A DNA stretch of 64,000 nucleotides from positions 27,679,501 through 27,743,500 of the forward strand of contig CM044862.1 of assembly GCA_024500155.1 (NCBI GenBank), in the 5' to 3' direction. Of the stretch, positions 10,120 through 21,692 are shown piece by piece. The stretch's first letter is position 1. Every line of letters starts with the position of its first letter. The position numbers and the translations under genes were made by a program. The notes beneath the pieces were generated by a model. It was not told the DNA's origin, searched no databases, and saw only the letters and a list, made by a program, of their open reading frames with translations. The DNA is from Chenopodium formosanum (lineage: Eukaryota; Streptophyta; Magnoliopsida; Caryophyllales; Amaranthaceae).

Positions 10120-12718
10120 TGATCGGGATTAGATAGTGTCGTTGGTCTACTAACCCTAATCAAATTAACAATTTATAAAACTTAAACTACCCTAATACGA
10201 GTATAGGGGTAAGTAAAGGGTCGAACCCAAAAGGACTAAGTGTATCAATCTATGCTAATTAGACTACTAGGAAAGCTTGTGAGGTAAAGAGAGGTTCAAC
10301 TAAACACTACTAAGAGCAAATAACTAAAACTAGGGAAAGTGGATTCCAATTACATCAATGCATTCAACAACATCAAACAATTAGATAAAAATGACCTCAA
10401 TTAGGACGATTAACACATTTAACTCACTCTCGCGCAATTAAGCATGTTAATTATCCTACTAAACTAATTCACTCTCGTGTAACTAGCCTAGTAAAGGTAT
10501 GGAAGAATTTAGACCCTCAAACAACTCACTTTCGCACAATTGATTGAAAGTACAATTAAGAACATAGAATCAATTAGCTAGAAAGATTCTATCCATAAAA
10601 GCATCATCCATACACAATAATCAAGAAACAATTCCATACTAACCACAATCAATCATTAAATTAATTAACATAACCTTCATCCATTTCCCTAGAACAAAAC
10701 CTAAGCTAACATGGTGAATAAAAACAAGGAAAACAAGGTAAAATAATAATAAAAGCAAGAATCAACAACTAAACTAATTAATCTACTCAAATAAACAAAT
10801 AAATAAGCAAAAACAATAATAAATGAAAGCAATAAAGGTGAGAGAAAGTTAGGAAGACTCATTGAATTTATGAGAGGAAAAATCCACAAATTTGCTTCTT
10901 CAAAATCCCAAAAACTCCATGAAAAATCCAAGCTTTCTCTCTCTAAACTACTCCTACACTAGAGAGAGAAAATCCTCATCTAACCCCTAAGAGAGAGAAA
11001 ATAAAGGAACTAAAACTACTCTAATCTAATCTAGGGTAGAATTAAAAATGATGATTGAAAGTTGAGAGAGAATAACCCCAAAGGGGGTATTTATAATACA
11101 AGCTAAACAAATTAAACTAAAAGAAAGAAAACTAAAAAGAAATAAAAACTAAACTATAATAATTAAAATAACTAAACTTAAAAACCAAAAAAAAAACAAA
11201 ACTAAAAATAAAATAGAATAAAAGGAAAATGAAAAGGAAAAAGAAAAAGAAAACAAACCAAACCAACTAATTTCCCCCAAAACCCACCATTCCCGTACAA
11301 ACCCACGAAAACCCCCCCACCAGACTACCTTCATCTTCCCCCTTTCTCTTAGTGGCTGCTCCCATTCACCATATCACGCATCAGCATCACCGTTCATTAA
11401 CATTGTCATCATCTAGCATCACCAAATCGCAGCCTTTGGATTAATTGAAGGAATCGTGGCCGTCCGATATTCATAAAAATCACGTGAAAAGCTTGTGATT
11501 GACCCACAATTGCGCGCCCGCACAGAGGTCGCACAGCAAGTCGCGCAAAGCTTTTGCCTCAACTCAATTTTGGACTCGATTTCGTGCGCTTTCTGATAGG
11601 GCTGTGCGGCCGCGAATTGGTTGCTCTATAAGTTTGGGTGTTGGGCGAAATGCGGCTATAATTGGTGAGTAATTGGGTGGTGATTTGGGTGGTTAATTGT
11701 GGGTGAAGGGCTGGTGGTTTAATTGGTGTTGCGGGGGTCGAATTGATGGGTGGTTGTTGATGGTGGTTTTGGCGGTGGCTGGTGTATTGGTTGCGGCGGT
11801 TGATGGAGAAGAATTAGAGGTGGTTTGGTTGGAGGTGAGGTGTGTGTGACTGGTGCGAATTTAGGAGTGTGGGTTTTGCGGGTTGGTGTCAATTGAGGTC
11901 AGGTGGCTGAAATGGGTGATTGCGGTGTGAGTGCTGGGTGGTGATTGCGTCTGGGCAGCCTTGCTCCTGTGTTGGTGGCTGGTGGTGTTGAATTTTCTGC
12001 GGTTTTTGTGGTTGTTGTTGTTGCGTTGTGGCTGGTGATGTTGGGTTGCTGTTGCCGTTGGTGTGTGTGTGTGGGATTGCGTGGGCAGCTTTGCTGTGAG
12101 GGCTGGTGGTGTTGAGGAGCTGGGAGCAGTGGAGAAGGAGAGTTGTGGAGCAGGGGAGTTGTGTGGTGGAGGTTAAGGGATGGTGTGGTGATGGTTAAGC
12201 TGGCAGCAGGGGTTGGCTCAAGTCATGTGCCTTGGATCTCGGACTTTGAACTCGAACATGACTTTGAAACCCGGAACACCTACAACCAAAAACACGAGGG
12301 TGAATTGGAAAATAAAATAAAATAAAGTAAAATAAAGAAAAATAAAATAAGATAAAAAAAGTAAAATAAAATAAAATAAAATTAAATGCTAAAACTAAAG
12401 AAATAATAAAATTAAATGAAATAAAATAAAATAAAATAAAATACGAAACTAAAATAAATAAGAAAACGAGATAAAAAGAGAAATTATTAAAAATAAAAAC
12501 TAACGACTTAAACTACAAACATTAAAAGAAAGAAAAATAAAATAAAACACGAAAATAAACTAAAAACTATAGAAAATTACAAAAATACTCAAAATAAAGA
12601 TAAAAGACAAGAATAATAAAATAATAGAAATAAAGGATATAAAAGGTGAAATTATTGGAAAATAAGCCGGAATACGACTTAATAAACACCCTAAAAGTTA
12701 CATAAAAGTCACTTATCA
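10120..12718 (-). repeat. Solo LTR of an unrelated family inside the B1 leader
   Basis: The segment begins TGATCGGGATT, ends GTCACTTATCA and is flanked by CCGTG on both sides (10115-10119, 12719-12723). It has TG...CA ends and a 5-bp duplication, with no internal domain. In reverse it starts TGATAAGTGAC and ends with a GGGTTCGACCC-containing stretch typical of plant gypsy LTR 3' parts. It includes a G/T-rich section (11640-12200) and A-rich low-complexity DNA (12295-12660). The insertion split a B-type palindrome. The frames at 10701-10931, 11149-11334 and 12143-12325 have no recognisable content. Confidence 0.7.
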
Positions 12719-14030
12719 CCGTGCCACGGCAGAATCTGCCGTGTCACGGTGCAATACACCGTTTGACGGTGTGCAACACCGTGGCATGGTGCTCTCTGCC
12801 GTGTCATAGCACTCTTAAAATCAGTTCGGTGGCTTGTTTTATCTTCTCACAGTCAACTTCCTTCGATTTTTCTGAAAAAACGTGTGTGTTCTACATACGT
12901 CTTAGCTCCGGGGGATTTAAGCTCTATCAACCCTAAAATGCTCATGGCAATAAGGGTTCATCCGAGTTATTAAATCCACCCAAACCATGGAGTTGATTTC
13001 AATTTCATCACGAACTCATGAAGCCGCCCGTTGGCGTACACCCTCAAGGGAGGTTGCCTTGCTAACGCGTCCAAACTCTTAACCATGGTACCATATTGAC
13101 ACCAAATAAACCTGGCCATAGTCGAACATAGAACTTGACGTTAGGTTGCGAACTATTCGTTGTATAATTGTGCCTATGTGTTTTATGTTTTGTCGTTTTG
13201 ATCCTAACCTTAACGATCTTTCTTTGTCTATGGTTGATTATTTTATGACTAACGATTGCCAATGGACCGTACTCACTTAGTAATTAGCGCAAAAAAAAAA
13301 AAAATCCCGTGCCACGTTAGCATCCACTGTGTCACGGGAAAGTTCACCGTGTCACAGCAATTTCCACCGTGCCACGGTGGATTTCCAAAAAAAAAAAAAT
13401 CTCGTGCCACGGTGAACTTTCCCGTGACACGTCAGCATCCACTGTGCCACGGGAAAGTTCACCGTGTCACGGCAGTTTCCACCGTGGCACGGTGGAAACC
13501 CAGCACCAAAAAAAACCACCGCGTCACGGCAGCTTGTACCGTGACCGGTACAATTTTCTGTGTCACGGTGCCCTTGAAATAAGTCCAGTCAGCTTTTTTT
13601 TAGTCTTCCATGTTAATTTGGTGCTCGCGTCAGTCATTTTGGTTATTATTCACATGTCTAGCCATACGATCATACCACGAGTCTTATAATATCACTTAGT
13701 CACTCACGAGTCAAGTATAGTCCACACAGTTTCTTTATGTTCCGTCGTGCACCATGTCGTTTATGATCATATACTAGGTTCATGCACCTTTTTTTCGTCA
13801 TAATAAAATATGAGTGGAGTTTACTCACCTGTTTTCAAATGTCTGTTTTTTCCTTCCTTTCCTATCTTGAGCAATGAGTCAAACAATTAAGTGAATTATT
13901 TTATTTCACAGTACTTGGTCAAGGAACAGGGATAGATTAATACGGTTCGAGTCATTACCGCAACAATCTCTCAGATCTAATAGGCGTTCAAAGAGAACTT
14001 TCCCATCTCCACATTACTTATCACATTTCA
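12719..14030 (+). other. B1 leader, second part, with palindrome clusters
   Basis: 5' leader before gag. B-type palindromes cluster at 12719-12812 and 13305-13570, the latter with near-identical CACCGTG/CACGGTG words. The part between (about 12890-13270) aligns with the A leader (36790-37150). Peptides rich in CHG and VTR encoded here come from the repeated word and are not genes. Confidence 0.65.
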
Positions 14031-15143
14031 ATGGCCACTAAAGAAGATATTGAGAACATCAACAATTCCATCGAGGCACCGTCTGCCATGATGCAAACCC
14101 TTACCACTAGGGTCACTACCATGGAACAAAACAAGGTCACTGTTTCCACCCTTGAAAAATTGAAGGAACAAATGAGTAAGATTTATGAGGATTTCACTTA
14201 TGTGGAACGGCCTCCCACTCCTTTGGATGTGAAGGACAGACTCCCTGAAAAGTTCTCCACTGCTGTTATTCTAAAGTTCAAGCCTACTAACAATCCAATA
14301 TTCCATTTGAAGGCGTTCTCTGCAACCATGGCTCTTAAGGGATTGGACGTAACACTCTTCCCTACGGTGTTCCCTCTCTCATTAGAACATGCTTGCCAAC
14401 AATGGTTTCATTCCCTAGATTCCAAGCATACTGCGACTTGGCAAGATGTCACCGACAGTTTCATGAATCGTTACAAGTGTAACATTCAAACTAAAACTTC
14501 TGAACGTGAACTCTCCATTCTCAAACAGAAAGAGAATGAAGGCTTCACCGCTTACCTGAAAAGGTGGAGGGAAATAGCTTCACTCTTGGTAGATCCTCCC
14601 AAAGAAAGAGAGATGGTTCGCCTCTTTATCCAAAATCTGACTCATAAATATAGGGAACATCTCAAATTTCTTCTACTGAACACTTTCGAAGCTGTATACG
14701 ACATCGGCATCAATATCGAGGATGAGCTAATAAAGACTGCTGGTAGTAACAATAATAACACTTGGAAAAACAAGAAGAACGACCATCCTTCTTCTTCGTC
14801 TTCTAAGCACAAAAATACTACCAACAATATAAGCCAAGTTGATCTCAATGAAGTGTTAACTCTTGATGCTCCATTGCCCAAGAAGAAAAGAACTTACACT
14901 CCTTTAGGAATGACTTATGATGCGGCATTTGATCGCCTTTATGGTCAAGGTTTGATCACACCTATTAGGCCATTTCCAGGGCCAAAAACTGAAGAAAGGA
15001 GCGCCAAATGGAATCCCAATGCCCATTGCAAGTACCATCAAGGAAGGGGCCACACTACGGAGCAATGTTGGAATTTGAAGGACGTCATTCAAGACTTGGT
15101 GGATGCAAACAAACTCCCTGTACCTCTAGGCGGCAAGAAGTAA
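14031..15143 (+). CDS. gag: Gag polyprotein of B1 (intact)
   Basis: A 370-residue intact frame. Residues 1-55 look like a coiled coil. Residues about 90-230 match the retrotransposon Gag core, including a LEHACQQWFHSL segment and the ERELSILKQKENEGF stretch shared with A. A basic, Ser/Asn-rich linker follows, then one zinc knuckle of the form C-x2-H-x5-H-x4-C at about residue 333. The frame stops shortly after the knuckle, where A continues into a second knuckle and protease. Gag packages element RNA into cytoplasmic particles. The ATG was chosen because it matches the A start region (MATKE/MAIQE). It is one of the few undamaged retroelement frames here and could supply structural protein in trans. 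Confidence 0.9.
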   Translation: MATKEDIENINNSIEAPSAMMQTLTTRVTTMEQNKVTVSTLEKLKEQMSKIYEDFTYVERPPTPLDVKDRLPEKFSTAVILKFKPTNNPIFHLKAFSATMALKGLDVTLFPTVFPLSLEHACQQWFHSLDSKHTATWQDVTDSFMNRYKCNIQTKTSERELSILKQKENEGFTAYLKRWREIASLLVDPPKEREMVRLFIQNLTHKYREHLKFLLLNTFEAVYDIGINIEDELIKTAGSNNNNTWKNKKNDHPSSSSSKHKNTTNNISQVDLNEVLTLDAPLPKKKRTYTPLGMTYDAAFDRLYGQGLITPIRPFPGPKTEERSAKWNPNAHCKYHQGRGHTTEQCWNLKDVIQDLVDANKLPVPLGGKK

Positions 15144-17018
15144 TGAACACAAGGCGCACAAGAGATCCTTCGTGCAAGATTTCATGATTTATTTCTTTAT
15201 CATTCATCTCCATTCCCCCATTCATGTCTAGCATAGGTTTTCCATTTTGAATTTTTATATGTTTCATGTGTTTTGTTCACCTTTTCCATTAATAAATGGA
15301 GCAAATTTCCTTTACATCTTGATCATAGAATTTTTCAATTATTCATTTATTCTAAAAAAAAAGTAAAATAAAAAAATTAATTATCGAACTAAACACAAGG
15401 TACACCAATGATTTCAGGCACCTTTGCAACCCTATCATTCCCTGTTAACCATTCAATCACATATCCATTTCTTCACCAACCATTTTGAGCCTCGTCTACC
15501 GTTTAACCTTCATTTTTTTAACCCACATTCACTCAACCCTAGGATTGGAAGATGTGTAATTTGTGTAACATTCAAAAAGCAAGTAAAAAAAAAGAAGCAA
15601 TAAAGCAACAATAAAAACAATGAGGGCAAGTGCTCCAATGTCTTTGATATGAACACGTCTCAAATTGCGTCTCTCATCGGGTGCTTGGTACCGTGCCTGA
15701 GAAACATGAATGATAAGTGAGTGATGGACCGCATGATCTGAGATTATCCACATTGATTCAAAAGAATGAAAATAACAATAACCAAAACGAAAAAAAAAGT
15801 TGAAAATAAACTTGCAAAGTCCAAATTTTCAAATACACAATTACACATCTTGGGGGCTTCTCTCGGGTCTTGAGCCTTTTACCCTTTTCTTCCTTAAACC
15901 ATCAGCTTAACCACATTACAACCCTTGAAAGACCTCTTTGAGGTGTACATACACTTGTGTAAAGAGCTACGTTTGACCTGATTCCTAACGGATACGTAGG
16001 CAACCTCATATCGAGGTGCGACCACATTCATATTCATATCCATGCATGATCGATTCAAAGAATATCTAATGCTTACCCCTATCCATCTAGAGCTAGACTT
16101 GGGGGCTTGAACCCATATCATTTAGCCTACCCAGCCTAAAGAGTCATCATCTTTGACTCTTCTCACATATTTTTCCATCACCATAACCTTTGCAGCCAGC
16201 CTTAGTAACACATTCACACACTTCACTCACACATTCATATCCATATCATCCTCCCTTAAGAACCCTTTATCATGGAATCTTGTTTCAACACTGTGCATGT
16301 TTCATCATCTTTCAGGACAAAATTCATTAGAAGAAACGTTGAATACTTGCTTAGCTTCCTGACCTGATCAATATTCATTGTTTCACGCATCGCATAATGT
16401 GTTGAGCAACATTTTTTAATCATACAAAGCATATCGTGCTTAGCTCCTTGACCTAAGCAACGTTCATTATGCAATAATCACTTTATCTGTATACGTGCTT
16501 AGCTTCCAGACCTAAGTGACGTTCAAGATCGTTTCTTTACACCATATATGATGTTTATCTCCATGACCTAAGTTCATTCATCATGTCACATGATGTAATT
16601 GTCCTTACCCTTCTGGCCTAAGGACATGCATCATGCATACATTACTTTTAAAAAAAGCAATTCAATCCATGCGATTCATTTTGTCTTGCTGAACGAGGAA
16701 GTTCAAAACTTCTTTCCTTTTCTTTTGGAGAAGTTCAAAAACTTTTTCAAAATTTTGTCATCGAGGGAAGTTCAAAAATAGAAGTTCAGTTTTCACGTCT
16801 TTCTCTTTCGGGAGAAAGTCGGTACCCTCCACTAGTCTCATGACAAAAATGACGGAAAATTTTTGCTTTTTCATTTTTGGTTGCTTGTGTTTGCACACGC
16901 ACACACCATATACACACACGACCACAAGTTGTACACATGTCACTTCATGTCGTGTCAAGTTAAACTTGGTCAAGTCAGTTGGTCAAGTCAATCATAGTCT
17001 ATACGAGTCCTAATAACA
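15144..17018 (+). other. B1 post-gag noncoding region
   Basis: No gene. It contains the post-integrase block (15962-16005) although pol is absent, and the GAGAAAGTCGGTACCCTCC block at 16810-16830. Both pol and the antisense genes have therefore been deleted from a full-length ancestor. The rest aligns with P1 1-985. Confidence 0.65.
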
Positions 17019-17363
17019 GCCCACGTCCGGGGACAAGCGAACCATCTATAGCCCACGTCCGGGGACAAGCGAACCATCTATAGCCCACGTCCGGGGACAA
17101 GTGGACCATCTATAGCCCACGTCCGGGGACAAGCGGACCATTTACAGCTCACGTTCGAGGACAAGCGGACCATCTATAGCCCACGTCCGGGGACAAGCGG
17201 ACCATCTACAGCCCACGTTCGGGGACAAGCGGACCATCTATAGCCCACGTTTAGGGACAAGCGAACCATTTACAACCCACATTCGGGGACAAGAGAACCA
17301 ACTACAGCCCACGTCCGAGGACAAGCAGACCATCTACAGCCCACGTTCGGGGACAATCGAACC
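17019..17363 (+). repeat. 32-bp tandem repeat, 11 copies
   Basis: The unit is built on CCCACGTCCGGGGACAAGCG plus AACCATCTATAG, in direct tandem with no spacers. A single reverse remnant survives in the B2 3' UTR near 54915-54945. This is the 3' UTR tandem array of B1. Confidence 0.9.
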
Positions 17364-17694
17364 ACCATCATTTCATGACGCAAGGTTCTCGATACACAGA
17401 GACTTGCAATCACATCATCCGTTGACTTTCCTCAAGCATGGAAAGTATTTTAATAGAACGTCATTTGGTGGATTCCTTCAAGCATAGGAAGCTACCAAGA
17501 TCTTTTTTCACCGATACACTGGTGTTAGATAAGCATTCTATCCCTTTACTCTTTTATCTGTAGAACTAACATTTTTCTACATGTATCGGCGTATACAGAG
17601 TGATTTAGGATCGCAAAATGCCTTAAATCATTCTCTGTCCCTATCGATTACTTTGACTATCATTTTTGAAACTGACGTTTCTACAAACTCAGTC
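17364..17694 (+). other. B1 3' UTR between tandem array and PPT
   Basis: No gene. It holds sequence conserved in A and M2 just upstream of the PPT, such as GTGATTTAGGATCGCA and the following 100 bp. Confidence 0.6.
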
Positions 17695-17708
17695 AAAGTG
17701 GGGGCTTC
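17695..17708 (+). other. Polypurine tract of B1
   Basis: AAAGTGGGGGCTTC lies directly before the 3' LTR. Confidence 0.88.
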
Positions 17709-18701
17709 TGTAGACACCTAAAAATGCCTCCCTAAAACCAAACCCGTTGATGAACACCTTTCACCGCCATTATTGGTCGGGTTGAGTATTTAATCTTTAG
17801 AGCTCTTAAATCCATGTTCTATCCAATATATTTCATGAACCAATCCATTTTCTAGCTCATTTCCCTAAACCATAACCTATTTTCCACTTTTCGTGTCCAC
17901 ATCGCAAAACCGAGAGAAATTGATTTTATGGCTATACAATTTTAATCCAATTATTATTTTGTTGGATAGGACTTTAAATAAGATTCCCAACCATATATCA
18001 TAAGCCCAATTCCGAGCTATAACAAAAAAGATATGAGCAAAACACTAAACTCGGTATAAAACCGACACCCTTCCACTAAAACGGACATATCTTAAAATAT
18101 AAAAATTATTTTAACCTGATTATAACTGGGTTGAAAAGTAGACTTGATAATATTTCCAATGATATATTATATGCCTTATTTTGAGTTACAGATCAAAAGT
18201 TATGATTATTTTAAAAACGGGTAAAAAACTAAAATTACCGCGCATAAGCTAAAACGCCGTGACACGGCAAATGGTGATGTGCACGAGGCTTATTCCCGTG
18301 ACACGGTGCCCTTTTGTGAAATTCTTCACATTTAATCCACCGTGTCACTGGATTTTGCACTGTGTCACGGGATTTTGCATTGTGTCACGGTGCAATTTCT
18401 TGTGTCACGGTGCCCAATCCGTGACACGGGGATATTCCGTATAATTTCCGCGTACTTTCTACACCGTGACACGACATACTGCAATGTGCCACGGTGGATA
18501 ATGCCGTATCAGGGCATGTCTTCCCGTGTCACGGTGCACATCCCGTGACACGGGATTGCTCCGTGTTTTCTCCGCGTAATCCCTAAACGCGTTTTCACTT
18601 CTCGTAACCTAATTATTTCCCGCGTCACTCAGTTTTCCCTCGTGTCACGGGATCTTCCCCCGTCTGACGGTGCCTGACACCGTGTCACGGTGTTATTTTT
18701 T

Positions 18702-18740
<39 letters not shown>

Positions 18741-19821
18741 CTTTTTAGGGTTTCGCATGTTCCCTCTGCTCATTTTCCCTATAAATAGGACCCCCCTTTC
18801 TGCACTTCGGGGCACCAATAATAATTCTCTCTCACCTTACACCTAAAATTAATCTCTTCTCCCTCTTCAACCTAATTTCTAGCCTCCTTATTTTTCCATA
18901 ATAATTCCCCTAAGCGCTTCAAGGAGTCCATACTTAACCCGAGGTTCTATCCTTAAACCAAGGTGTGAAAGGTACATATAACTGAGGGTTTGGACCAAAT
19001 CAAATCTACATTTATTTAATCTAATTTTCATTTGATTTATATTTTTTTTTATTGAAGTTACTAACAGTTTATTCATGATGTAGCAATTTAAAGGAACGCG
19101 AAGAATGTGAGTAATTAATTAATTTAACTACTCTTATTTTATTTTTATATTGCTAGTATCATGATTAGGTTAACTTATTATTCGATTTGACTAACATTAT
19201 TATTGTTGAATTGCTTCCAATATTAATGTTTATTCTATTATATTATTTATGATCACTATATTGCATGTTTAAAGGGAATATGTAATTGAAAATCACGCCT
19301 AATAAGATAATTAGGACGACCGGTTTAAGTTCTTTTTTAATCTTGTTATTAATTCAAGTGATCACGATATTTTAGAATAATGTGTTGCATTAATATTAAA
19401 CCAATTTAGCTTAATAATAGGTTGGAGCAAATTGAATCTTTGTTTGTATGCCTTTGAGATCGCAAGAATGCTTTTCACAATAAGAATCGAGTAGTTGCCA
19501 ATACGGGCGAATGTGACTCCATGACTCACTTCGTACCATCATCCCCGATCCTCCTTTCGTGGTTCCGAATTATATGGAGTTAGTAATCTCATGGATTATG
19601 AATGGGGTGTAACCTTCACGGGTCAATCGTTGTTGCCTATCGTTTTTCCTTAATCGTGGTTGCCTTTTATGATCCGTGAACGGTTTACAAGTTCCTTAAA
19701 AACTTGTAGGCGGCTCCCTACTTTCCTTGTCCCTAATCGTATATGTCAATTCCAACTTCCTATGAGTGCCAAGCATATTCACACATGCTTTAACGTAGGC
19801 GCACTTCGAACGACGCCTACA
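17709..19821 (+). repeat. 3' LTR of B1
   Basis: About 2.1 kb and colinear with 7756-9877. The palindrome array spans about 18255-18695, the TATA box 18780-18787, and the hairpin lies near 19687. It ends CGCCTACA, followed by the CTAAC duplication. Confidence 0.92.
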
Positions 19822-19969
19822 CTAACGTAAGTCTAAAATTAATTAAGTCTAAATTAATTGAAAAAGTGTTTTAAAGTGATAGAAAACGTAACGTCAATGT
19901 ACAAAATCGAGTCGTAATCAAAGAAAACATATGATTTGCGTAGCGCGGAGAAACTATTGTTGAACCGAC

Positions 19970-20125
19970 TTTCTGTCGCCAAACGATGACGTCGTCGCCA
20001 AACGCTGACCTTGTCGCCAGGCGACAGGCCTCGTCGCCAGACGCTATCCTTGTCTTCAGGCGACACACTTTTTTTTTTCTCTGAATCCTTTCGAGAAACA
20101 AACTGTACCAGTTTGTGCATAAATA
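19970..20125 (+). promoter_or_regulatory. aORF1 promoter region of M1: M-type palindromes plus TATA
   Basis: The perfect palindrome TGTCGCCAGGCGACA lies at 20012-20026 with flanking half-sites from 19975 to 20066. A TATA-like CATAAATA at 20118-20125 is 79 bp before the aORF1 ATG. Spacing matches the other copies. Confidence 0.6.
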
Positions 20126-20203
20126 ACCCCAAAATATGCCGAATTTTGTATATTTTGAATAGATTAAAATAATAGTTATAACTTTAATTCTCTTTAAGCA
20201 ATC

Positions 20204-21680
20204 ATGTCTAAAAGTTTTAGTGATTTTACTCGTGAGTGGTGCCGTTCTTTGACTGCTAGGGAGAGAATAGAGCTTGATTTCTTTCATCTGGAAGGTATTT
20301 ATGGCATTAAGGGGGTAGACATAGATATAGATTTTATTCATACAACCTTAGAATATAGGGATCCAGACACTCATTGGTTTAGATTAGGCTATAATGAAAT
20401 TAGTCCTTTACCGGAAGAATTTGGTGATATTCTAGGCTTTCCTTCCATGGATCTTGCGGTAATTCTTTATATTAGCGAATACTATTATAAAGATTTTGAG
20501 CGTTTCTTTTATCTGAAAAACAGGGATCTAACAAATATTGTAGATGGCACTGTAGTAAATCTGAAAGAATTTGCACGTCACTACTTTGATAGACCATATT
20601 CTGAGTCTTTTCATGTTTATAGGAGAAGAGCTTTTCTCTTTTGCTTGTTTAGCAAATATCTCCTAACTACTGGTAATAATCGTGAGGGTCAAGTAATTTA
20701 AGTGTCTGTGATGGAACAAATCGAATAAGGGAGGAATCCAATGCCATTAATTGTTGGGGAAACTATGCTTAGTATTGATGAATTAAAGAAAAATCCAAAA
20801 GCACCTTTTCGAGGCTCTCCAATTTTATTACAGGTAGAAAAATAATATTTTAAATTACAGAAATATAATTTTTTTTTGTATAGTAATACTAATTATTTAG
20901 ATTGGAGAGGCTATTAGTTAGTCCTCCTGACAACATTGAAAAATATACACCAAATTGCTTTGTTAGGCAAAAGAAGCGCTTTTCCATAAAGATGGGTCGC
21001 CGGGAGTGGAGCAAAATATTCGCTTCTTGTGATTTTGCTATCAAATGGATCATCCCATAGTGGAAAATTGAGAAGATGGTTGGTGTCAACAAGCAACCCT
21101 TCTGCCGTCTTCCAAGCTTATCCAAGTTGACTTTTTATTACCCCTGCAGGGTAAAAAGGCAGTATGGCCTTGCTCAAACTATTCCTTCTGGAGATCTTTG
21201 TCGTCTTTATGAATTTCATGTGTCATAGAAAGTAGAGAGGTTTGATGCGTATTGGAGTGCTAGGCCTTTATGGGAAGTTACCCAAAAGGTTCCTCCTTCT
21301 TTGTCCAAGGATGTGACGCATTGGCTACTTGATAGACCTAAAAAGGACAAGAAGAAAGATCAAACTAAAACCAATGTGAAGAGTCATCTGGGAGACAAGA
21401 TAGCTTCTGTTAAGGAACGCTTAGGTGAAAATTTGAGTTTAAAACACCTATGATGCCTAGAAACAAAGACACTACTAAAAGCAAAGAGAAAAGGAAAGCT
21501 GACTCTACAAAAAAGAAAATATGGGTAGAGAATAAACATGGTGTAATAGCTAAGGGCAAAACTATTAACACCAAAATTGAATGCAGATCCTCTAAAGGAT
21601 GTCTGCTAGCAAAAGTAATGGATGATAAAGAAGAGGCTGACAAGAATTGGAAGAGAGAAAAGAAAGAGAAGAAAGAATAG
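20204..21680 (+). pseudogene. aORF1 of M1: antisense two-exon gene
   Basis: Exon 1 is 20204-20833 and exon 2 is 20901-21680, with a 67-bp GT-AG intron at the same place as in M2, A and B2. The N-terminal part contains YNEISPLPEEFGDILGFP, recalling the GE/E..P..EEFGA.LGFP core of plant-mobile-domain or DUF7745-type proteins. The C-terminus is Lys-rich (KREKKEKKE). Lesions are in-frame stops late in exon 1 (from 20699), a short deletion at the start of exon 2, and a Trp-to-stop change near 21058. The stop at 21678-21680 is only 13 bp from the M2 LTR. Function unknown. Confidence 0.65.
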
Positions 21681-21692
21681 AGCATTGCTTAA

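Larger units (their letters stand above)
7756..19821 (+). mobile_element. B1: complete gag-only Tat element (TR-GAG type)
   Basis: A complete 12.1-kb element: 5' LTR 7756-9877, tRNA-Arg PBS, leader, intact gag, noncoding region with tandem repeats, PPT and 3' LTR 17709-19821. It is flanked by a perfect 5-bp target duplication CTAAC (7751-7755 and 19822-19826). Nothing homologous to protease, RT, RNase H or integrase lies between gag and the PPT. It fits the known class of non-autonomous terminal-repeat retrotransposons carrying only GAG, which would need enzymes from a relative such as the ancestor of B2. It carries a later solo-LTR insertion at 10120-12718. Confidence 0.9.
4151..21692 (-). 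mobile_element. M1: fragmented minus-strand Tat element
   Basis: M1 is recovered as two pieces, 4151-7755 and 19822-21692, separated by B1. Read on the plus strand it gives 3' UTR, uORF, aORF2, B1, aORF1. The plus strand is the antisense-gene strand, so the retrotransposon lies on the minus strand. P1 cuts it on the left and M2 on the right (21693, 13 bp after the aORF1 stop). Its LTRs and pol are not in the window. It appears to be the oldest layer of the nest. Confidence 0.75.

Noticed and set aside
13256..13689. Two overlapping small proteins rich in CHG/VTR
   Set aside because: They are translations of the B palindrome cluster in the B1 leader, not conserved in other elements.
17019..17363. 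CRISPR-like direct repeats
   Set aside because: The 32-bp units are contiguous with no spacers and lie in a plant retroelement 3' UTR; it is a tandem repeat.
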